Below are positions 48,242-55,898 of a stretch of 64,000 bases of DNA, piece by piece. A model generated the notes under the pieces. That model ran no database searches, was not told the origin of the DNA, and worked only from the letters and a program-made list of their open reading frames with translations. The stretch is from NCBI RefSeq assembly GCF_030160075.1, contig NZ_BSNQ01000009.1, positions 430,295 to 494,294 of the forward strand. The letters run 5' to 3'. Made by a program: the position numbers and the translations under genes. Position 1 is the stretch's first letter; every line of letters begins with the position of its first letter. The DNA is from Dyella lipolytica. GTDB lineage: Bacteria; Pseudomonadota; Gammaproteobacteria; Xanthomonadales; Rhodanobacteraceae.

Positions 48242-51200
48242 ATGGCCAGTTCCAGCGTGACGTCGACACCGAGGAAGTATTCGTGGCTGGCAAACCTGCC
48301 CATTCGCTACAAGATCCTTCTGGCGACCGGCCTGCTGCTCTGCGTGTTCCTGGTCAATGGCCTGGTCAACGTCGCCTCGCAGAACCGGCAGGCCGAGACC
48401 CGGCAATGGGCCGATCACACCTACCAGGTGCTGGTACAGATCGAAACGCTGCAACGTAACGCGTTGTCCGCCCAGATCGGTTTGCGCGGCTTTCTGCTCA
48501 GCCACCGTGCCAGCGAACTCGCGCAGATCGACAGCAGCAATAAGGCGTTTCAGGAACGGCTGGCGACGCTGCGCCAGCTGACCAGCGATAACACGCTGCA
48601 ACAGCTTCGTATCGATCACATCCAGGCACTGGTCGCGCAATGGAATCGCGAACTGCAACAGATGGTCATCGCACCGGATGCGGCCATCAAAACCACCGAT
48701 CCACAAGCCGTAGCGCAGGAAACAGCGCGTATTCAGGCGGAATATCTCGCCCATCGCACGGTAAGGACCGAGGATTTCAGCGCGATCATGGATGAGATGA
48801 GCGCCACGGAACGTCACCTCCTGGTTGAACGCAATAACAACATAGAGCGCGTATTGCGCGACACGTTCTACATGAACATGGTCAGCGCGCTGATCGGGTT
48901 GCTGCTTGGCCTGATGGTGATCTCGCTCACCTCGCGCATGGTCACTCGCCCGATACGCCGCCTGACCGACCTGATGACCCGCCTCGCCGCGCATGACCAT
49001 GACATCCAAATACGCGGCATTGGACGCCGCGACGAAATCGGTGAAATCTCGCAAGCGTTGCTCACATTCAAACAGATGGTCATCGACACGGACGAGCAGG
49101 CTAAGCTGAAGCACCAGATGGCGACGATCTCCGCCAGCCTGCAGGAAGCCACCAACCATCGCGATTTTGCCGAACGCTTTACTGCCCAGCTCATGCCGCT
49201 GCTGCAAGCCGGCATCGCCCTGCTCTACGGCTACGACGAATCGCGCCAGCGCCTGGATTTATTGGGTAGCTACGGACTGCGTCTGCAAAACAGCCCCGAT
49301 GCATACGTACCCGGCGAAGGTCTCGTCGGCCAGTGCGCGCTTTCGCGAAAGGCGATCGCACTCGACGATGTGCCGAGCAACTACCTACGCATCGACTCCG
49401 GTAGTGGCGAGGCATTGCCGCGCCATCTAACGATCCAGCCTTTGCTACTGCGCGACCAACTGGTAGGCGTGCTCGAGTTCGCCAGCTTTACGCCGCTTTC
49501 GGCATCGCATCGGCAACTGCTTGACGAGCTTCTGCCATTGGTGGCTCTCACGCTGGAAAATCTCAATCGCGCGGTGAATACGCAAGACTTGCTCGACCAG
49601 ACGCGCGAGCAAGCGGACGAACTGCGTCTATCGAGCGTGACGATGCGCCAGCAGCAACAGGCGTTGCGCGAAGCGAACGATACGTTGCAGAACAAAACGA
49701 TCGAGCTGGAGGAACAATCGCAACGCCTGCTCGCATCGGAAGAAGAACTGCGCGTGCAGGCCGACGAACTGCAAGCCTCCAACGAGGAGTTGCGGCTCAA
49801 AACCGACACACTGCGTCAACAGAAACAGCAACTGGAGGCACTCCAACGCGACACCGCGCAAAAAGCCGAGGAACTGGCGCGCGCCAGCCAGTACAAAAGC
49901 GAATTCCTCGCCAACATGTCGCACGAGCTGCGCACACCACTGAACAGCCTGCTGATCCTCTCGCGCAGTCTTGCCGACAATCGCGAAGGAAACCTCGAAG
50001 AAGAGCAGATCGAATCAGCACGCATCATCCACGATGCAGGCTCGAGTTTGCTTCGTCTCATCAACGACATCCTCGACCTGTCCAAGATCGAAGCGGGCAA
50101 GATGGAACTGTCGCTGATGGATTTTTCGCTGCAAAATCTCGCGCGCAGCCTGTGCCGCAATTTCGACCATGTGGCTCGCGAGAAAAAGCTCGACTACAAG
50201 GTGATTGTCGACGATGGACTGCCGGCCGAAGTCCATACCGACCCCAATCGCCTGGAGCAGATCATCAACAATCTGCTTGCCAATGCATTCAAGTTCACGG
50301 CGAAGGGTGCCATCCTCGTGCACATCGGCCGCCCCGCCGCCGACCTGCCGATACCCGAAGCATTGAATGGGCATGATTTGATTGCGATCAGCGTGAAGGA
50401 CAGCGGCATCGGCATACCCGCTGACAAACTGAATCGCATCTTTAACGCCTTCGAACAGGCCGACAACAGCACCAGCCGGCAATTCGGCGGTACGGGCCTG
50501 GGCTTGAGCATTTCGCGGCGCATGGCCGAACTGCTCGGCGGCGACATCGTCTTGCGCAGCGAAGTGGGCAAGGGAAGCGAATTCGCGTTGCTCCTGCCCG
50601 AACGCAGCGCCGACACTACGGCGACGACTGCAACGGCGGCATCGGCGACCGGCCAGGCGCCGGCAACGCGACCGGCCACGCGCGCTGTGTTGCCCGCGAT
50701 GGGCGTGGCTGACGATCGCGAGCGCATCGCGCCGGGGGACAGCGTCATCTTGATTGTCGAGGACGACCCCTCATTCGCACGCATCCTAGCCGACATGGTG
50801 CGACAGAAGGATCATCGCATGCTGCACGCGGTCGACGGCGAAAGCTGTCTCGAACTTGCGCGCCGCTATCACCCCGTGGGCATCCTGCTCGACGTGATGC
50901 TGCCCGGCATGGACGGCTGGACGGTGATCGAGCGACTCAAAGCCGACCCGGCCACCCGACACATCCCGGTGCACTTTATCTCCGCCACTGACGATGCCGG
51001 GCGTGGGCGCGAGTTCGGTGCCGTGGGCTTCCTTACCAAGCCGGTGACGCGAGAAGCCATCAACGAAGCGTTCGAACGCCTGCTGCATTTCGCGAAGGGC
51101 CGCACGCGGCAACTGCTGATCGTCGATGACGATGCCAGTGCACGCAGTGCCGTTCGCACCTTGCTGCAACACGACGACGTGGTGATCGACGAAGCTGGCT

Positions 51201-51892
51201 CCGGCGAAGAAGCCATGGAAAAGATCGCAAAAATGGGCTACGACTGCATCGTGCTCGATCTTGGCCTGCCCGGCATGTCAGGCCTGGATCTCCTCGAGAA
51301 ACTCGCCGACAGCGGCAGCATTCCGCCGGTGGTGGTGTATTCGGGCCGTGATTTGAGCCGCGAAGAAAATCTGCGCATCCGTCAGTACACCGACAGCATC
51401 GTGATCAAGGGTGCGCGTTCTCCGGAACGTCTGCTCGACGAAGTTAGCCTGTTCCTGCACAGCATCCGTCACACATCGGGCCCAAGCCCGACCGCCTCGC
51501 CCTCCGGCCAGGACGAACTGCACGGTCATCACGTGCTGCTGGTCGACGACGACATGCGCAATTTGTTTGCCCTGTCCAAGGTGCTTCGCAGCTGGGGCAT
51601 GCAGGTAACCATGGCTCAGGATGGCCACAAGGCTTTGCAGATGCTCGCCGAGAGCCCGCACATCGAATTGGTGCTGATGGACATCATGATGCCCGGCATG
51701 GATGGCTACGAAGCCACGCGCGCCATCCGCGCACAACCGACGCTTGCTCAACTGCCGATCATTGCGCTCACGGCCAAGGCTATGCGCGGCGACCGCGAAC
51801 TGTGCCTGGAAGCAGGCGCCAACGATTACTTGTCCAAGCCGATCGACCTGGACAAGCTCGCATCAATGATGCACGTCTGGCTACGCGGCTGA
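48242..51892 (+). CDS. Hybrid sensor histidine kinase with three receiver domains
   Basis: The product has 1216 residues. There is a membrane helix near 22-42, a CHASE3-type periplasmic helical domain (about 45-195), a second helix (about 204-226) and HAMP (about 227-280). GAF follows (about 305-440), then a long Gln/Glu-rich coiled coil (about 450-550). HisKA has H561 (ANMSHELRTPLN), and HATPase carries NNLLANAFKF, DSGIGIP and GGTGLGLS. The three receivers have phospho-acceptors D884, D1006 and D1147. CHASE3 senses signals outside the membrane and GAF inside. Three receivers in series suggest a phosphorelay or competing phosphate sinks. cheR starts 3 bp after the stop, so the output is likely tied to the CheR, CheB and GGDEF proteins that follow. 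Confidence 0.94.
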   Translation: MASSSVTSTPRKYSWLANLPIRYKILLATGLLLCVFLVNGLVNVASQNRQAETRQWADHTYQVLVQIETLQRNALSAQIGLRGFLLSHRASELAQIDSSNKAFQERLATLRQLTSDNTLQQLRIDHIQALVAQWNRELQQMVIAPDAAIKTTDPQAVAQETARIQAEYLAHRTVRTEDFSAIMDEMSATERHLLVERNNNIERVLRDTFYMNMVSALIGLLLGLMVISLTSRMVTRPIRRLTDLMTRLAAHDHDIQIRGIGRRDEIGEISQALLTFKQMVIDTDEQAKLKHQMATISASLQEATNHRDFAERFTAQLMPLLQAGIALLYGYDESRQRLDLLGSYGLRLQNSPDAYVPGEGLVGQCALSRKAIALDDVPSNYLRIDSGSGEALPRHLTIQPLLLRDQLVGVLEFASFTPLSASHRQLLDELLPLVALTLENLNRAVNTQDLLDQTREQADELRLSSVTMRQQQQALREANDTLQNKTIELEEQSQRLLASEEELRVQADELQASNEELRLKTDTLRQQKQQLEALQRDTAQKAEELARASQYKSEFLANMSHELRTPLNSLLILSRSLADNREGNLEEEQIESARIIHDAGSSLLRLINDILDLSKIEAGKMELSLMDFSLQNLARSLCRNFDHVAREKKLDYKVIVDDGLPAEVHTDPNRLEQIINNLLANAFKFTAKGAILVHIGRPAADLPIPEALNGHDLIAISVKDSGIGIPADKLNRIFNAFEQADNSTSRQFGGTGLGLSISRRMAELLGGDIVLRSEVGKGSEFALLLPERSADTTATTATAASATGQAPATRPATRAVLPAMGVADDRERIAPGDSVILIVEDDPSFARILADMVRQKDHRMLHAVDGESCLELARRYHPVGILLDVMLPGMDGWTVIERLKADPATRHIPVHFISATDDAGRGREFGAVGFLTKPVTREAINEAFERLLHFAKGRTRQLLIVDDDASARSAVRTLLQHDDVVIDEAGSGEEAMEKIAKMGYDCIVLDLGLPGMSGLDLLEKLADSGSIPPVVVYSGRDLSREENLRIRQYTDSIVIKGARSPERLLDEVSLFLHSIRHTSGPSPTASPSGQDELHGHHVLLVDDDMRNLFALSKVLRSWGMQVTMAQDGHKALQMLAESPHIELVLMDIMMPGMDGYEATRAIRAQPTLAQLPIIALTAKAMRGDRELCLEAGANDYLSKPIDLDKLASMMHVWLRG

Positions 51893-51895
51893 CAC

Positions 51896-52753
51896 ATGGA
51901 TCAGTCACCGGTATCTCCCGAGCTGGACAACATCGAGGTAGAGCTGTTCGTGCAGGCGCTCCAGCGTCGCCATGGCTACGACTTCAGCCAATACGCGCCG
52001 GCGTCGCTGAAACGGCGCGTGCGCCAACTCTCCGATCAACTCGAATGCAAGACGATCAGCGGCCTGATCGAACGCGTCATGCACGAGCCTCAACTATTGC
52101 CGCGCCTGCTGGAAGGCTTAACCGTGCCGGCCTCGGACATGTTCCGCGATCCGGTTATGTTCCGCGCCCTGCGCGAGCAGGTTTTGCCGGTGCTAGCCTC
52201 GTATCCTCAGATCAATATCTGGCAGGCCGGTTGTGCGCATGGTCAGGAGGTGTACTCGCTCGCGATCCTGCTGGAGGAGGCCGGGCTTTACGAGCGCACG
52301 CAGATTTTTGCGACCGACCTTAGCGAACGCGCCCTGCAACAGGCCCAGGAGGGCATCTACCCTGCTCGCGAAGCGCAACAGTGGTCGCGCAACTACCAGG
52401 CATCCGGCGGAACGCGTTCACTGGCCGATTACTACAGCGCGCGCTATAACCTGCTCAAGCTCGACCAGCGATTGCGCCGGAACGTGACGTTCGCACGGCA
52501 CAACCTTGTCTCCGACGGCGTGTTTTGCGAAGCGCATCTGATACTTTGCCGCAACGTGCTCATCTATTTTTCCAATCTGCTGCAGGATCATGTGCTATCG
52601 CAGTTTCGCGACAGCCTCGTCCGCGGCGGCTTCCTCTGCCTGGGTTTGCGCGAAAGCTTGGACTACGCGTCGTCGTCGGCCGATTTCAGTCCTTTCGCGG
52701 GGCCCTTGCGTATTTACCGTCTGGCCAGTCGTTCGGAGCGAAAACTCGCATGA
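51896..52753 (+). CDS. cheR: CheR-type protein-glutamate O-methyltransferase
   Basis: The product has 285 residues. The N-terminal helical domain contains RHGYDFSQYAPASLKRRV. The SAM-binding fold shows NIWQAGCAHGQEVYSLAILL, FATDLSERALQQAQEGIYP, and LILCRNVLIYFSNLLQDHVLSQF. It methylates glutamate side chains of receptor helices in chemotaxis. No MCP gene is nearby. It is bracketed tightly by the hybrid kinase (3 bp) and cheB (4-bp ATGA overlap), so it should act in that pathway. Confidence 0.93.
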   Translation: MDQSPVSPELDNIEVELFVQALQRRHGYDFSQYAPASLKRRVRQLSDQLECKTISGLIERVMHEPQLLPRLLEGLTVPASDMFRDPVMFRALREQVLPVLASYPQINIWQAGCAHGQEVYSLAILLEEAGLYERTQIFATDLSERALQQAQEGIYPAREAQQWSRNYQASGGTRSLADYYSARYNLLKLDQRLRRNVTFARHNLVSDGVFCEAHLILCRNVLIYFSNLLQDHVLSQFRDSLVRGGFLCLGLRESLDYASSSADFSPFAGPLRIYRLASRSERKLA

Positions 52754-53319
52754 CCACGCCTGCGGCCATCGTGATGGGATGTTCGGCGGGCGGCGTCGAT
52801 GCGCTCAAGGCGGTGCTTGGCGGACTCGACGCAAAACTGACTCAAGCCGTGCTGGTGTGCTGCCATAGCAGTTCCGACACGGTCGACCTGCTCTGCGAAG
52901 TGCTGGGACGAGTTTCGCCGCTGCCGGTGATCGAGGCCGCCGAACGACATGCCGTGCGTCCAGGTGTCGTGCAGATGGCACCCACCGGCTATCACCTGCT
53001 GGTGGAAAGCGACTTGCATTTCGCCCTGTCGATCGATCCGCGCGTCAATCACGCGCGCCCCTCCATTGACGTCATGTTCACCTCCGCTGCTGAAGTCTGG
53101 CGCGAGACGCTGATCGGCGTCGTGCTGACCGGCGGCAACGTCGACGGTGCCAAAGGCCTGCATCGGATTCGCCAGTTGCACGGCGTCGCTGTCGTTCAGT
53201 CTCCGGCCAGTGCCGAAGTGGCGCTCATGCCGCAAGCCGCGCTGGACATCGCCGGTGCGGACCACTGCGTTGCCCTGCCCGAAATTGCCCCTCTGCTCAA
53301 TCGTCTGTGCCTGGCATAA
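52750..53319 (+). CDS. cheB: CheB methylesterase domain protein without receiver
   Basis: The product has 189 residues from the ATG at 52750, which overlaps the cheR stop. It is the catalytic domain only: Ser in MGCSAGGVDALKAVL, His in MAPTGYHLLVE and the Asp loop VLTGGNVDGAKGLHRI (usual form GMGxDGAxG, here GGNVDG). It removes methyl esters or deamidates glutamines on receptors. Ordinary CheB has an N-terminal receiver that controls it; that is missing here, so control must come from another partner such as the kinase's receivers. A longer frame to 52525 is rejected because it overlaps cheR in another frame. Confidence 0.9.
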   Translation: MTTPAAIVMGCSAGGVDALKAVLGGLDAKLTQAVLVCCHSSSDTVDLLCEVLGRVSPLPVIEAAERHAVRPGVVQMAPTGYHLLVESDLHFALSIDPRVNHARPSIDVMFTSAAEVWRETLIGVVLTGGNVDGAKGLHRIRQLHGVAVVQSPASAEVALMPQAALDIAGADHCVALPEIAPLLNRLCLA

Positions 53320-53322
53320 CTT

Positions 53323-54321
53323 ATGTCTCCTCCTAAAATCCTGGTTGTCGACGACACGCGTGCCAACCTGGTCGCGATGCGCCGCTTGCTTGCCGATTGC
53401 GGCGCCGAACTGGTTGAGGCGAGCAGCGGTAATGAAGCCCTGTCGCTATGCCTGGATCAGCGATTCGCGCTGATTCTGCTTGACGTGAACATGCCCGACA
53501 TGGATGGCTTCGAAGTGGCTGCCCTGCTTGCCGAGGCCGAACAATTGCACGACACGCCGGTGATCTTCGTGACCGCCGCTTACGCAGATGATCTCAACCG
53601 ACTCAAAGGTTATCGCTCCGGTGCGGTGGACTACATCGCCAAACCGATCAACGACGCGATCCTGCAATCCAAGGTGCGCGTATTCCTGGAGCTCAATGCA
53701 GCGCGCATGCAGCTTCAACAAGCGATGGAAGAACTGTCGGCGCGCAATCAGCAATTACAGGTGGAAATCGCCGAGCGCCAACGTATCGAGGCGAAAGTGC
53801 GGCATCAGGCCACCCACGACATGCTGACCGGCTTGCCCAATCGCGTGCTGTTCCATGATCGCTTACGCGCGGCGATGCAACGCAGCACGCGGCACGACAG
53901 CCGCTTCGCACTCGCGCTGGTGGATATCGACGGCTTCAAGGCGGTGAACGACACGTACGGACATCCTGCCGGCGATGCGCTGCTGCAGGCCATTTCCTCC
54001 CGACTTAGCGGCCACGTGCGCACCAACGACACAGTCGCGCGTTTGGGCGGTGACGAATTCGCGCTGATCTTCGAGGACGTGACCGGCGTCCCGCCGTTGC
54101 TCGAGCGCTGCCAGGAAATGTGCCGCATGCTTGCCCAACCGTATTCGCTCAGTGGCCAGCGCGGGGATTTCATTGCGCACGTGAGCGCGAGCATCGGCAT
54201 CGCCTTGTGGCACGACGGGATCGATAGCGACGAGCAATTGATCCAAGCCGCGGACCGCGCACTCTATGAAGCCAAGGAAAAAGGCAAGAACCGGTGCGTG
54301 CTATCGCCGCCCGACGCGTGA
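53323..54321 (+). CDS. Response regulator diguanylate cyclase (REC-GGDEF)
   Basis: The product has 332 residues. The receiver domain (1-125) has D54 in LLDVNMPDMDG. A coiled-coil linker (about 125-165) follows, then GGDEF (about 168-325) with GGDEF intact at 242-246 and the start RHQATHDMLTGLPNRVLF. It makes cyclic di-GMP when phosphorylated. The product-inhibition RxxD site five residues before GGDEF is not clear (RTNDTVARL). It begins 3 bp after cheB and is the apparent output of the four-gene signalling unit. Confidence 0.94.
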   Translation: MSPPKILVVDDTRANLVAMRRLLADCGAELVEASSGNEALSLCLDQRFALILLDVNMPDMDGFEVAALLAEAEQLHDTPVIFVTAAYADDLNRLKGYRSGAVDYIAKPINDAILQSKVRVFLELNAARMQLQQAMEELSARNQQLQVEIAERQRIEAKVRHQATHDMLTGLPNRVLFHDRLRAAMQRSTRHDSRFALALVDIDGFKAVNDTYGHPAGDALLQAISSRLSGHVRTNDTVARLGGDEFALIFEDVTGVPPLLERCQEMCRMLAQPYSLSGQRGDFIAHVSASIGIALWHDGIDSDEQLIQAADRALYEAKEKGKNRCVLSPPDA

Positions 54322-54386
54322 CGTATGGCACTGCGTTCGCCGCTCAGCACCGCTTAGCCTGCCTGCAACCACATCAGGAGATATGT

Positions 54387-55298
54387 ATGACAGGATCCGT
54401 CGCTTTCATCACGCCATCGTCGGCGCCGGCATGGCAACGCTGGCTGGTGTACTCGGCGGGAGCGCGCATCGTGCTCTTCGCAGCCATGCTGTTTGGAATC
54501 GGCTATGTCGTCCACGCCATCGTGCCGATGCTCGGCTGGACGGGCAAAGCCGCCAATCCGTTGCAGCACGCGTTCGCCATGATGTCGTTGCAGCTGCTGC
54601 CTGCCATCCTCGGCTACGTCATCCTCGTACTTTTTATCGAGCGAAGGTCGATCCGTGAGTTGTCACCGCGCACGATACCGACGTACGGTGTCGCCGGCCT
54701 GATCGGCGGCGTCATATTGTTCAGCGCGATCGTGGGCCTGTTGTGGTTGTTCGGCAGCTACCATGTGTCCGGCACCAATGCGCAGGTGGATTGGATGCCC
54801 GCGGTGCTGGAGGCCGGCATCGGCGCTGGCATCGGCGAAGAGATCATCACGCGTGGTGTGCTGTTTCGCATCCTCGAAGAAGGCATGGGCACCTGGTGGG
54901 CGCTGGCCATTTCGGCTTTGTTCTTCGGCGGCGCGCACGTCTTCAACCCGGGCGCCACGTTGTGGAGTTCGCTCGCCATTGCCGTCGAAGCGGGTATCTT
55001 GCTCGCTCTTGTTTTTCATGTGACGCGTTCGCTATGGGCCTGCATCGGCCTGCACGCGGCTTGGAACATCATGCAGGGGACGGTCTACGGCATCCCCGTA
55101 TCGGGCATGAAAGAGAGCGGATGGCTGATCTCCACGCGTACCGGGCCCACCTGGCTGAGCGGCGGCGTGTTCGGTGCCGAGGCATCGGTGGTGGCTATGT
55201 CGGCTAGTTTGCTGGTATCGATCGCGTTGCTGATCGTGGCGCTGCGTCGCGGAAGCATCGTGGCGCCGGCCTGGTCCCGCCGATCGACGGGCCTCTGA
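54387..55298 (+). CDS. CPBP-family intramembrane metalloprotease
   Basis: The product has 303 residues from the ATG at 54387 (AGGAG upstream). It has about eight hydrophobic segments. The CPBP/Abi signatures are GIGEEIITRGVLFRILEEG (EExxxR motif), FFGGAHVFNPGA and LHAAWNIMQG. Members are intramembrane proteases related to CAAX-processing enzymes, or bacteriocin-immunity proteins; substrates are mostly unknown. It lies 65 bp after the REC-GGDEF gene and ends at a hairpin facing the DUF4442 gene. Confidence 0.9.
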   Translation: MTGSVAFITPSSAPAWQRWLVYSAGARIVLFAAMLFGIGYVVHAIVPMLGWTGKAANPLQHAFAMMSLQLLPAILGYVILVLFIERRSIRELSPRTIPTYGVAGLIGGVILFSAIVGLLWLFGSYHVSGTNAQVDWMPAVLEAGIGAGIGEEIITRGVLFRILEEGMGTWWALAISALFFGGAHVFNPGATLWSSLAIAVEAGILLALVFHVTRSLWACIGLHAAWNIMQGTVYGIPVSGMKESGWLISTRTGPTWLSGGVFGAEASVVAMSASLLVSIALLIVALRRGSIVAPAWSRRSTGL

Positions 55299-55326
55299 CT
55301 AAGAATCGTTCGGTAGATCAATCATT

Positions 55327-55363
55327 GCACGTTGAATTCATCGACCCGATGGATTCAACGTGC
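55327..55363. terminator. Bidirectional terminator between convergent genes
   Basis: GCACGTTGAAT and ATTCAACGTGC form a perfect 11-bp stem, with further pairing inside (CAT/ATG). It lies between the CPBP gene (+) and the DUF4442 gene (-). It has no strong T-run. Confidence 0.65.
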
Positions 55364-55376
55364 GGTGTGCGCATGG

Positions 55377-55844
55377 CTAATGCCGTGGCGACACCCACAT
55401 CGTAATACGCGCCCGGAAGACCGGAAGACCCGCAGGGTCGGTAACCTGCACGATCACCGGCCAATCGATGCCGGTATCCGCGGCAACATTGGTTGTCTCT
55501 GGCGTGGCGATCGCGCACATGGTGCCACGTGCCTTACTCAAGTATTCCACGCTCATCCCTTTGGGAATCCAGCGCATACCAGGCGGCAAGGTAGCCTCCG
55601 CCATCACGCCGGCGCTCAATTCGGCCATATTGCACAGCGCGATCGCATGCACGGTACCGATATGATTGTGTACGCGTCGGCGATCGCGGATGCGCACTTC
55701 GCAACGCCCTGGTTCCAGCGCCACAAAGCGCGGCGCGATGGTCGAGAAATACGGCGCCCTGAGGCAAACCGCACGCGAAAACAGCCAATGACCGCCCGGC
55801 CAACGCGTGATGCGGTGGTACAACGACAGTAGCGACGCACTCAT
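55377..55844 (-). CDS. DUF4442 hotdog-fold thioesterase-like protein
   Basis: The product has 155 residues, ATG at 55844. The pattern fits the hotdog superfamily (PaaI/YiiD-like): VRIRDRRRVHNHIGTVHAIALCNMAELSAGVMAEATLP, then GMRWIPKGMSVEYLSKARG. Relatives hydrolyse acyl-CoA thioesters, but DUF4442 members are mostly uncharacterised. It lies 54 bp downstream of fadE in the same direction, so it may act on acyl-CoA in the same setting. Confidence 0.8.
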   Translation of the reverse strand: MSASLLSLYHRITRWPGGHWLFSRAVCLRAPYFSTIAPRFVALEPGRCEVRIRDRRRVHNHIGTVHAIALCNMAELSAGVMAEATLPPGMRWIPKGMSVEYLSKARGTMCAIATPETTNVAADTGIDWPVIVQVTDPAGLPVFRARITMWVSPRH

Positions 55845-55898
55845 CGTATTCCCCTAGGACGGTGGCCCATGACGGGCCACCGTAGAAGTCACGGCGTC

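Noticed and set aside
54294-54386. Upstream extension of the CPBP gene overlapping the GGDEF gene
   Set aside because: The ATG at 54387 has AGGAG at ideal spacing; the extension lacks a start signal and reads into coding sequence in another frame.
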